A DNA stretch of 26,359 bases from an uncultured Anaerolineaceae bacterium. Its GTDB lineage: Bacteria; Chloroflexota; Anaerolineae; Promineifilales; Promineifilaceae. The notes beneath the pieces were generated by a model. That model saw only the letters and a program-made list of their open reading frames with translations, searched no databases and was not told the origin of the DNA. Within the stretch, counting starts at the first letter, position 1; each line of letters opens with the position of its first letter. The stretch lies in assembly GCA_937967805.1 (NCBI GenBank), contig CALBTC010000391.1, forward strand, positions 1-26,359. The letters run 5' to 3'. The translations under genes and the position numbers were made by a program. Below are positions 1 to 5,927 of the stretch, piece after piece.

Positions 1-1
1 C

Positions 2-577
2 GGACGTCGTGAAGTAAAGTTACTTAAGCTCAACGTTGTGCCACTCTGGTTGGCCACAATTTCTACAAAATCAATCAAATCGGATGAATTGCGTGAGCGG
101 CTAGAAAAGTATCAAACTGAAGCTGCCCAAGTTTTATGGGAGGCGTTTCAGACCGGACGCTTAACCACGGCTCCAGATATCGAAGATTTGTTGGACTCAA
201 ATTCCCCGGCAGCGCAGGCATACAAAATGGCGATGGCGATGGCGGAGCTGGCGCGCAATCAGCTTCAGCTGGAGGCACGCCTGGAAAGTCGGCTGGATGC
301 CCACGAGACGCGTCTGGAGCGGCTAGAGTCGGCGCTGCCCAGCCCCAAAGGCCACATTACCGAAGACCAGGCGATGCAAATCAGCCAATCGGTGAAGACG
401 GTGGCGCTGGCGCTGGGCAAGCGGACTAAGAAGAATGAGTTCGGCGCGGTGTATGGGGAGCTGTATCGCAAATTTGGCATCACCAGCTATAAAATGCTGC
501 CTGCCAAAAAGTTTGAGTCGGCGATGAATTTCCTCACGGAATGGCACCAAAATTTGGAGGGGGAGACGCCGTTCTAG
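2..577 (+). CDS. Phage antirepressor-type protein (P22_AR_N / ORF6C-like), 5' end outside the window
   Basis: The reading frame is open from the first bases of the window (GRREVKLLKLNVV...) into a GTG at 38, so the true start lies upstream and the GTG should not be taken as the start. The visible N-terminal part, with PLWLATIS and RERLEKYQTEAAQVLWEAF, resembles the end of the P22 antirepressor N-terminal domain, which in phages binds repressors and which bacteria often carry on the chromosome. A coiled-coil stretch (roughly residues 65-100 counted from the GTG) leads to a C-terminal helical region beginning ITEDQAMQIS that resembles ORF6C-type domains. No phage structural, integrase or lysis gene is visible, so this may be a stand-alone domesticated gene. 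Family assignment is from motif memory; the regulatory role is inferred. Confidence 0.7.
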   Translation, partial: GRREVKLLKLNVVPLWLATISTKSIKSDELRERLEKYQTEAAQVLWEAFQTGRLTTAPDIEDLLDSNSPAAQAYKMAMAMAELARNQLQLEARLESRLDAHETRLERLESALPSPKGHITEDQAMQISQSVKTVALALGKRTKKNEFGAVYGELYRKFGITSYKMLPAKKFESAMNFLTEWHQNLEGETPF

Positions 578-585
578 ACTAGAAC

Positions 586-690
586 TGTCATGCTGAACGC
601 AGTGAAGCATCTCTTTGAAGACCATCCTGTAAACGCTATATTCGTGAAGAATGAACTCCGTAGGGATGCTTCGCGTTGCTCAGCATGACA
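586..690. repeat. Hairpin/MITE-like repeat with TGTCATGCTGA ends
   Basis: The element lies between two convergent genes. Its ends are imperfect inverted repeats of about 28 bases: the left end starts TGTCATGCTGA and runs to GAAGCATCTCT, and the right end is the complement (AGGGATGCTTCGC ... TCAGCATGACA). It could fold into a long hairpin and act as a bidirectional terminator for both flanking genes. It encodes no protein. Confidence 0.75.
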
Positions 691-700
691 ATTGGGGCTA

Positions 701-2929
701 CTACTCCTGCACGGCGAGGTAGAGAGTTTGCCCGGTGGTGACAAAGACGCGCAGGGGGGTTTCGGCGATGGCGAAGTCGGTGATTTGGTTGAAAAGTTCG
801 CCGCCGTCGGGGCCGGTGGCGCGGTATTGGGCCAGCACCTGCCCGGTGGGGCGGCTGATTTGCACAAGCCGGCCGCTTCCCGGATCGGCAATAAAAATCG
901 AGGCATTGAGGCCGCGTCCCACAATTTCTACCGATGTTGGGGCCACCAGCGGTGTCAGCAGGCCGTTGGCCAGCACGTCAGATTCATCCAACACCAGGCG
1001 GCGGGAGCGCGTGTCGTAGTAACGAACACGGCCGTCGCGATACAGCAGCACCAAACCCCCATCCTGGCTAAAAATGTCAAAATCGATCACCTGGTTGAGC
1101 TCCGGATCGTCAGTAAAAACGATGGTGCGATCATCGGCGTTGGCCGTGAAATCGTCGCCCTGGGGAAAATATTTCCAGATGACCTGCGCGCCAATGTCCA
1201 AAATGTAAAGCCGCTCATCGAAGGTGGCGATGGCGATGGGGACCTGCCACTCGCTGGCCAGATCCAGCGGCACGGCAAAGGTGCTGCCCAGGCTGGGGTC
1301 GTAGGTGAGCAGCGCGCCGTTGCTGTCCAGCATCGCCAGGCCGTCACGGGTGACGGCGCTGCCCGCCGGCCGCCAAAACATATCGATCACGCTGCCGACA
1401 ACCTGGTTGCCCACGGCTTGCCCGTTAAATACCCGCGCCTGCGGTTCCAATGTCAGCGGGTTAAGATACGTATCGTCGGTTTCATATTCATAAACCAGCC
1501 CGTTGCCCTTGTCCAGAATAAAAATGCCGCCGTTGAAGCCGTCACGCAGCGTCACGTGAGTAAGGCCGGTACCCTCGCTGAACTCGTAAAACGGCCGTGC
1601 CGCCAGCCGGGTCACATCATCCAGCACGTCCAGCCGCTCGCGGGCAATGGCGCGCAGCCGGGCCACCTCTTCATCGCCGGGTCGCACTTCTGTTTCGGCC
1701 TCAACAGCCAGCGCCAGGGCGTTGTTGTAATGCTGCCGGGCCTCGGCACGGTTGTCGCCAACCTGGTCGGCCAGGCCAATGAGCTGGGCCATCTCCGTGC
1801 GAATTTCGGCCATGCGCTGCACGCGGCCACGCTCCAGGTAAACACCGGAAACAATTACAGCAACGAGAACGGGAATGAGGATGGCAATCAAAATGGGCCA
1901 GGTCCAACTGATCGGCTCTTCCTCTTCGGCGGGAACGGCCGTTCGCGGCGGGCGCAGCCGGGTGAGTAGTTCGGCCAGCCAGGCGGTGAAGGTGGAAAGC
2001 CCCAAAGCCGCCTGCGAACCGGCGCGGCGCGCTGTCGTTTCCACCTGCTGCCGGTCAATGGCCGGCAGGGTGCGGATACCGTCTCTGGCGGGCGGCGGTG
2101 CGCCGGCACGCATGGGCTGGGGGCGGCGCTCGCCGCTGGTGGCGGGCCTGGGGGCAGCTTGTGGATCGCGGCGCGGTTGGGGTATGGGAACGGCCGTGCG
2201 GCCTTCGCGCGGCGTTGGCTGGACCACGTCGGGCAGGTCCAGCAGCGAATCGTCGTTGAATTCGATCATGAGCAGTCGGGCCGACTCATCGGCTACCACG
2301 TCGATGAGCGTGTCCAGCCCGGTTTCGATATCGGTGTCTACCAGGGCATCGCTGAAGCTGTCGGTGGGCAAATGGCTTATGCGCGGATCGGCCAGCAGCA
2401 GCAGGTCGCCAGATTGCAGCCGGTGATGGGCGTAGCGAATGTCCAGCCCGCTGGTACGCCCCAGCGGCGTGATGTGGTCCAGCGGTCGCGGCGGCAGTCG
2501 CTCAATGCCAAAATTGTGCCCCAGCAGGGCTAATGTTTCGCCCGCCTGCAATGTGTACAGTTCGCCGTGACGCAGCACGGCGCAGGTGAGCCCGCCTTCG
2601 CGCACGGTTTCTTTGCTGGTGAGGTTGCGCCGCAGCAGGGTCTGGTTGGCGGCCATGATGGCCCCACGCAAGGCGGCGGTGAGGCTGCCGCTGGTGGCAT
2701 AAAATTTCTGGCTGATGAGATCGAGCAAATCATGGGCGAGAACGGCCGTTTCTGCCGGGTTTCCGCTTAAAGTGAGGTGGACAAACAGGAAGTCACGGCT
2801 GCGGCTGCGGTGGGCTTTGCCGGGTGGCGGCTGCACGAGGATGCCGGGCACGGCCGAATCCGGGCCGACTGTTTGCATTACGCCATCAACGATGTAAAGT
2901 TGGCCTGTCACTGCTTGCAGTTCAGACAT
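701..2929 (-). CDS. Membrane protein: degenerate PP2C-like domain, one transmembrane helix, C-terminal beta-propeller-like domain
   Basis: The protein has 742 residues in three parts. Residues 1-230 resemble the core of PPM/PP2C serine/threonine phosphatases: helices with ALRGAIMAANQTLLRRN, then a region matching the usual GDS motif (here AGET) and the usual GDxLLLxSDG (here SGDLLLLADP). The metal-binding Asp residues of those motifs are absent, so catalysis is doubtful. Residues 235-340 are Pro/Arg-rich and low complexity. A single membrane helix follows at about 341-366 (WPILIAILIPVLVAVIVSG), then a short helical stretch and, from about 440, repeated beta-rich segments (GIFILDKGNGLVYEY, RLYILDIGAQVIWKY, SIFIADPGSGRLVQI) typical of NHL/propeller blades. 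Inferred topology is cytoplasmic PP2C-like sensor and extracytoplasmic propeller. Five ACGGCCGT palindromes lie in the gene. Function unknown. Confidence 0.8.
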   Translation of the reverse strand: MSELQAVTGQLYIVDGVMQTVGPDSAVPGILVQPPPGKAHRSRSRDFLFVHLTLSGNPAETAVLAHDLLDLISQKFYATSGSLTAALRGAIMAANQTLLRRNLTSKETVREGGLTCAVLRHGELYTLQAGETLALLGHNFGIERLPPRPLDHITPLGRTSGLDIRYAHHRLQSGDLLLLADPRISHLPTDSFSDALVDTDIETGLDTLIDVVADESARLLMIEFNDDSLLDLPDVVQPTPREGRTAVPIPQPRRDPQAAPRPATSGERRPQPMRAGAPPPARDGIRTLPAIDRQQVETTARRAGSQAALGLSTFTAWLAELLTRLRPPRTAVPAEEEEPISWTWPILIAILIPVLVAVIVSGVYLERGRVQRMAEIRTEMAQLIGLADQVGDNRAEARQHYNNALALAVEAETEVRPGDEEVARLRAIARERLDVLDDVTRLAARPFYEFSEGTGLTHVTLRDGFNGGIFILDKGNGLVYEYETDDTYLNPLTLEPQARVFNGQAVGNQVVGSVIDMFWRPAGSAVTRDGLAMLDSNGALLTYDPSLGSTFAVPLDLASEWQVPIAIATFDERLYILDIGAQVIWKYFPQGDDFTANADDRTIVFTDDPELNQVIDFDIFSQDGGLVLLYRDGRVRYYDTRSRRLVLDESDVLANGLLTPLVAPTSVEIVGRGLNASIFIADPGSGRLVQISRPTGQVLAQYRATGPDGGELFNQITDFAIAETPLRVFVTTGQTLYLAVQE

Positions 2930-2980
2930 GAAACTGGTGCGTCCTCATGGTAAAAAATATAGACATAAGAATAGCACGAC

Positions 2981-3184
2981 TGTTCCAACCAGACCAACGG
3001 GAAACGGCCGTTTAGGGAGAACATCACGCCTGTTGCTGTCAAAGAAGCGTATATGCGCCAACTGCCGACGGCGTAGCTGCGTGTGATCGAAAACTCACGC
3101 CACGCCACGCCCGTGGACCAACCGGAGGCTTTTAATACGGCCGTTCTCAACTTCCTCCACACGGTTGCCCAAAAACAAGTATAA
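2981..3184 (+). pseudogene. Relic of an alpha/beta hydrolase C-terminus
   Basis: One frame reads ENITPVAVKEAYMRQLPTA, then a TAG stop (3074-3076), then LRVIENSRHATPVDQPEAF and NTAVLNFLHTVAQKQV up to a TAA at 3182-3184. This matches the familiar tail of alpha/beta hydrolases, including the catalytic-His context (xxIENxxHATPxxQPEAF). The stop codon, a probable frameshift near 3014 and the lack of an N-terminal part mark it as a gene remnant. It contains two ACGGCCGT sites (3004, 3137). It also explains most of the otherwise gene-free stretch 2930-3259. Confidence 0.65.
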
Positions 3185-3206
3185 TTCGCTCGATTTTTAC
3201 CATTCA

Positions 3207-3237
3207 GATTGGTCCAATCTGCCAGATTGGACCAATC
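3207..3237. repeat. Perfect 14-bp inverted repeat (GATTGGTCCAATCT family)
   Basis: The arms GATTGGTCCAATCT and AGATTGGACCAATC are separated by three bases. They sit directly upstream of the gene at 3260, within about 25 bases of its start, so the hairpin would be in the 5' untranslated region. A related copy with the same outer arms is at 9296-9328. Confidence 0.8.
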
Positions 3238-3259
3238 CCTAGCGCCAAAAGGATTTTGT

Positions 3260-4018
3260 ATGAAAGTTGTGATCGCCGGGGAATCCCCCTTTGTGGAGCA
3301 GATGGGCCAGCTTTGTACGCAGGCCAACCATGATACCGTCCTCTATCTGGTGGAAGACTTTAGCTCTGCGTTGCACAGTGGCTATTCCATGCCGGATGCC
3401 GCCGGGGTGGATGTGGCTATCGAGCTGCACAACGAATCGGCCGCGGCCAAAGAGGAACTGCTGGTGGCGCTGGGCGCGTTCATTCCCCCTGACGCCCTGC
3501 TGCTGACGTCGGCCCTGGCGACAAGCACGACGCAAGCCGCCGCCTGGGTGCCCAAGCCGGGCCGAGTAGTGGGATTTGGCATCGTGCCGCCTTTACATAA
3601 AGAAAACGGTATGATTGAACTGGCGGCAGGGCTGCAATCGGCCGAATCCAGCCTGGAGAAAGCACAGAAATTTGTGGGAGGGTTGGGGTATGAAACGGCC
3701 GTTGTTGCCGATGGTCCCGGTCTGGTGCGCGCCCGCACCGTGTGCTGCCTCATCAATGAAGCGGCCAGCGCCTTGCTCGAAGGCGTTGCTTCCCCCGCTG
3801 ACATCGACCAGGCGATGAAGCTGGGCACTAACTACCCGTATGGCCCGCTGGAATGGGCTGACTATCTCGGTTTGGATACGGTGCTGGGCGTGATGAATGG
3901 CCTGTTCAACGAATGGGGTGAGGATAGATACCGGCCGTCGCCGCTGCTGAAACGAATGGTATTGGCGGGGAAATACGGCCGTAAAACCGGCGAAGGCTTC
4001 TTTAAGTATGAATCGTGA
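3260..4018 (+). CDS. 3-hydroxyacyl-CoA dehydrogenase-like protein with altered active site
   Basis: I chose the ATG at 3260 because AAAAGGA lies 7 bases upstream and the protein then begins with the beta strand MKVVIAG; this gives 252 residues, a little shorter than the usual ~283. The C-terminal half matches the 3HCDH C-terminal domain (GPGLVRARTVCCLINEAASALLEG, DYLGLDTVLGVM, GKYGRKTGEGFFKY). The N-terminal half is Rossmann-like in layout, but the expected GxGxxG is GESPFVE. The expected catalytic-His segment GxHFFNP reads GFGIVPP, so the His is replaced. It may be a non-dehydrogenase paralogue that binds acyl-CoA, or an enzyme with a changed reaction. It stands alone, with no beta-oxidation neighbours. 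Confidence 0.8.
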   Translation: MKVVIAGESPFVEQMGQLCTQANHDTVLYLVEDFSSALHSGYSMPDAAGVDVAIELHNESAAAKEELLVALGAFIPPDALLLTSALATSTTQAAAWVPKPGRVVGFGIVPPLHKENGMIELAAGLQSAESSLEKAQKFVGGLGYETAVVADGPGLVRARTVCCLINEAASALLEGVASPADIDQAMKLGTNYPYGPLEWADYLGLDTVLGVMNGLFNEWGEDRYRPSPLLKRMVLAGKYGRKTGEGFFKYES

Positions 4019-4090
4019 ATTGTGAACAATTAATTGTGAACGGATCACCTTCATTCACAATTCACAATTCGCTATTCACCATTCACAATT
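4015..4090. repeat. Iterated-unit hairpin repeat (TTCACAATT / AATTGTGAA)
   Basis: The left arm carries AATTGTGAA-type units twice. After a short spacer the right arm carries the complement iterated (ATTCACAATTCACAATTC, then ATTCACCATTCACAATT). It fills the gap between the dehydrogenase-like gene and the small zinc protein and ends four bases before the latter's ATG. Confidence 0.75.
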
Positions 4091-4093
4091 AGT

Positions 4094-4345
4094 ATGGCCG
4101 TAAAATTTTGTCACATCTGCAACAAAGATGATCGTTTAGGGCACGGGCAAACCAGTAGCCGTGCTTTGGCCAATGGCATTGTCTGTCCCGTTTGTTACCA
4201 ACCCACCTGCGGCAACCACTTGGGTACCGTCCGTTGGCGCTGGCGCAGCAGCGGCGAAGTTGACTCGGCGCAGGTGTGCAAGGAGTGCATCCGCAGCTAC
4301 AAACACCGCGACTGGGACCGCTACAGTCGAGATTGGATTAGTTGA
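4094..4345 (+). CDS. Small zinc-binding protein of unknown function (three CxxC motifs)
   Basis: This 83-residue protein has Cys pairs at 6/9 (CHIC), 31/34 (CPVC) and 62/65 (CKEC), plus Cys39 and His42 (CGNH). Eight potential ligands suggest two zinc sites arranged like a cross-brace or double treble-clef. The C-terminal tail is rich in Arg, Trp and Asp (HRDWDRYSRDWIS). There is no convincing Shine-Dalgarno sequence, because the hairpin repeat ends just upstream, so expression may be weak or coupled to the preceding gene. I do not recognise the family. The regular metal-ligand spacing argues strongly that it is a real gene. Confidence 0.7.
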   Translation: MAVKFCHICNKDDRLGHGQTSSRALANGIVCPVCYQPTCGNHLGTVRWRWRSSGEVDSAQVCKECIRSYKHRDWDRYSRDWIS

Positions 4346-4353
4346 AGTAAAGC

Positions 4354-4425
4354 GTGTCATACCCGCGAAAGCGGGTATCCACTTTTTTTTACCATAATGG
4401 ATTCCCGCCTGCGCGGGAATGACAC
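4354..4425. repeat. Paired REP-like hairpins with GTGTCAT/ATGACAC ends
   Basis: Two REP-type hairpins (CCCGCgaaaGCGGG and CCCGCctgcGCGGG) face each other across a T-rich spacer. The outer ends, GTGTCAT and ATGACAC, are perfectly complementary, so the whole 72 bases forms one larger hairpin. It lies between convergent genes and could terminate transcription from both sides. Confidence 0.8.
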
Positions 4426-4438
4426 TGAATGTAGTTAG

Positions 4439-4714
4439 CTATTTCTGAGGATATGGCTCTACATTGGGGCCAATTAGCTCTTTAAACAGCTCCAGCACCT
4501 CACCCGGTTCGGCATGGCGGCCGAGCTGCTTTTTGGAGTAGAGCAGCTCATCGTTCACCTTAAACTCAAATGCTCCCTTGGTACCGGTAATAAATGTAAA
4601 TTCTTTAATGATGTGCTGGTAGTTGCTCAGAATATCATCCGCCACACGGACGGCGCGTGCCGCGTAGTTTCAAGGCACGCAATATTCGAGGGTAATCGTA
4701 TAGTTTTTTTCCAT
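4439..4714 (-). CDS. SelW/SelT/SelH-like (Rdx family) selenoprotein, Sec at residue 15 encoded by TGA
   Basis: Read from the ATG at 4714, which has a strong GGAGGT six bases upstream, the frame gives MEKNYTITLEYCVP, an in-frame TGA (4672-4670), then NYAARAVRVADDILSNYQ and on to a stop at 4439; 91 residues if TGA is read as selenocysteine. The motif C12-V-P-U15 is the CxxC/CxxU redox motif of the Rdx family (thioredoxin-like fold). The rest fits the family closely: TGTKGAFEFKVNDELLYSKK and GRHAEPGEVLELF. Conserved sequence on both sides of the TGA, the correct frame and the Shine-Dalgarno at the upstream ATG all argue against a pseudogene. An annotation starting at the GTG at 4645 would lose the active site. 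A hairpin just after the TGA could be the bacterial SECIS. The proposed role is thiol/selenol redox chemistry; the substrate is unknown. Confidence 0.82.
4640..4664 (-). promoter_or_regulatory. Candidate bacterial SECIS hairpin
   Basis: Starting 6 bases after the TGA, the mRNA can form CGC/GCG, a G-G mismatch, a G-U pair and CACG/CGTG around a 7-base loop CGCCGUC that contains GU. The loop spans bases 15-21 after the UGA, close to the spacing of the E. coli fdhF SECIS. It was folded by eye only; bacterial SECIS elements are poorly conserved, so this is supportive rather than decisive. Confidence 0.5.
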
Positions 4715-4812
4715 CGTGTAACCTCCGTGGATTTGATGCATTGCGAACTTGTCAGATTTTGATTAGAGGTGATGGTCCCCTATGAAGACGCAATACGAGG
4801 ATTATTGTGTCA

Positions 4813-4841
4813 AGTATAATGAGGCTGTGGAACCTTGACAA
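4813..4841 (-). promoter_or_regulatory. Sigma70-type promoter for the selenoprotein gene
   Basis: On the minus strand TTGTCA (4841-4836), a 17-base spacer and TATACT (4818-4813) form a good -35/-10 pair pointing to the selenoprotein gene, giving a 5' leader of about 90 bases. Its -35 box overlaps that of the opposite promoter for the first tRNA by five of six bases. Confidence 0.6.
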
Positions 4842-4863
4842 CAACTCTCAGGTGGGCTACGAT
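4835..4863 (+). promoter_or_regulatory. Sigma70-type promoter for tRNA-Ala(CGC)
   Basis: A consensus TTGACA (4835-4840), 17-base spacer and TACGAT (4858-4863) lie 14 bases before the tRNA. Start is expected near 4870, leaving a very short 5' leader, as usual for tRNA genes. The -35 is shared back-to-back with the divergent promoter. Confidence 0.7.
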
Positions 4864-4877
4864 CTCGCTCGCTCCCT

Positions 4878-4950
<73 letters not shown>

Positions 4951-5012
4951 TCTGCAACGTTGATTTTTTGCACGTTACAATTAAAGATAGAAAGGCTATG
5001 AACAGGAGTAGT

Positions 5013-5074
5013 AGGGTAATTACTCAATTACCCAGTTACTTAATTACAGGTAATTAAGTGATTCGGTAATTTTC
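5013..5074. repeat. AT-rich iterated hairpin repeat inside T-box stem I
   Basis: Two palindromes are adjacent: GGGTAATT...AATTACCC and ACTTAATTAC-AG-GTAATTAAGT, built from the same TAATTAC unit. They lie between the AG-bulge sequence and the distal part of stem I, so they would form an extra side arm on one strand of stem I. Confidence 0.75.
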
Positions 5075-5157
5075 AGGATAGAGAGTTGTGCCAATGGCTG
5101 GAAGCACAACAAAGTATTCTCGAACTCGCCTGGGAGCTGCGCCGGGGAAACAGCAGT

Positions 5158-5227
5158 CAGTTACCAGTAATCAGTGATTCAGTTAAACAGTTCTGACTTA
5201 CTGACCTACTGAACATTGATTACTGAA
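5158..5227. repeat. Iterated hairpin repeat (CAGTAATCAGT / ACTGATTACTG) inside the T-box leader
   Basis: The left part carries CAGTAATCAGTGATTCAGTT. The right part carries the complement in pieces (ACTTACTGACCTACTGAA, TTGATTACTGAA). It lies between the end of stem I and the CCCGTTAC region and has the same iterated-unit design as the repeats at 4015, 9880 and 10889. Confidence 0.7.
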
Positions 5228-5298
5228 ATACCCGGTGACGAGTTGCGCCCGTTACGCGCCAGAGTGGATGGTTTTGCTGGGTTGATGATTGAATATTT

Positions 5299-5327
5299 TT
5301 GCACAATGCGTGCAATTAGACTAAAAT
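5299..5327 (+). promoter_or_regulatory. Sigma70-type promoter for tRNA-Ala(GGC), inside the T-box leader
   Basis: TTGCAC (5299-5304), a 17-base spacer and TAAAAT (5322-5327) give a start near 5335, about 20 bases before the tRNA. RNA started here would lack T-box stem I but would still run into the T-box terminator. Confidence 0.6.
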
Positions 5328-5354
5328 TATCAATCTAGAAATCGTTTTTGACAC

Positions 5355-5427
<73 letters not shown>

Positions 5428-5485
5428 CAAAAAACACCTAATTCTGACAGGAATTGGGAAATCATCAAACAGAGTGGTACCGCGG

Positions 5486-5523
5486 AAGCCCCTTTCGTCT
5501 CTGAAAAGACGAGGGGCTTTTTG
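5486..5523 (+). terminator. T-box-controlled intrinsic terminator
   Basis: The stem AAGCCCC..CGTCT / AGACG..GGGGCTT is followed by a T run. Its 5' arm includes the CGTCTCT segment that would otherwise pair with the T-box sequence in the antiterminator. It also serves as the only visible terminator for the embedded tRNA-Ala gene. Confidence 0.9.
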
Positions 5524-5545
5524 TTTGCTAGTATTGGTTTGTTAA

Positions 5546-5896
5546 ATGAACAAAGAAGTTTTGAGCAAGTGGAGCACTAAGCTATTTGTATTGCTGCTGG
5601 TATTGATTGGGACAGCACTTGCTTTAGTGCTGTTGGAACCTGTTCTTGGAGAAATGAGCACCAATATTGTCTCTGTGATGGGTTTTTTTATTGTTTTTCT
5701 TTTGTTTGCATTTTGGGCGGTCGATTCATTTAGAGTCTCGAAAGAACAAAAAGAAATTTATGATGAGAGAAGGGGCTTCTTTTACTTCTTGGGTAAGCCA
5801 AGAAGTATTGGGGCGAAAATATTGGGTGTTTGGGTAATTATAGTTGCGATAATGTCTGCATGCTCGATTTGTCAAAATCTGGCTACGCCGGGTTGA
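5546..5896 (+). CDS. Small membrane protein of unknown function, in the leuS transcription unit
   Basis: The 116 residues include three likely membrane helices, at about 12-32 (LFVLLLVLIGTALALVLLEP), 41-60 and 88-108. A basic/charged stretch lies between the second and third (FRVSKEQKEIYDERR), and CSIC is near the C-terminus at the end of the third helix. There is no clear Shine-Dalgarno sequence before the ATG. The base composition is visibly more AT-rich than leuS and the gene has no ACGGCCGT site, so recent arrival is possible. It lies between the T-box terminator and leuS, and would be induced by leucine-tRNA starvation together with leuS. I do not recognise a family. Confidence 0.65.
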   Translation: MNKEVLSKWSTKLFVLLLVLIGTALALVLLEPVLGEMSTNIVSVMGFFIVFLLFAFWAVDSFRVSKEQKEIYDERRGFFYFLGKPRSIGAKILGVWVIIVAIMSACSICQNLATPG

Positions 5897-5927
5897 AATG
5901 CAAATTTTATAAGGAGAATTTGGAATT

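Noticed and set aside
2..577. Prophage at the left edge
   Set aside because: Only an antirepressor-type gene is visible, followed by ordinary chromosomal genes; no integrase, capsid or att-like repeat is seen.
692..1969. Long open frame on the plus strand opposite the PP2C-like/propeller gene
   Set aside because: Its translation is low in hydrophobic order and rich in Gln/His/Gly, as expected from the complement of a GC-rich gene; the minus-strand protein has clear domains and a membrane helix.
3180..3185. TATAAT as the -10 box for the gene at 3260
   Set aside because: No acceptable -35 lies 16-18 bases upstream, and the sequence overlaps the stop codon of the hydrolase relic.
4439..4645. 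Independent 68-residue protein starting at the GTG at 4645
   Set aside because: It has no Shine-Dalgarno and would lack the Rdx redox motif; the upstream ATG with GGAGGT and TGA-encoded Sec explains the sequence better.
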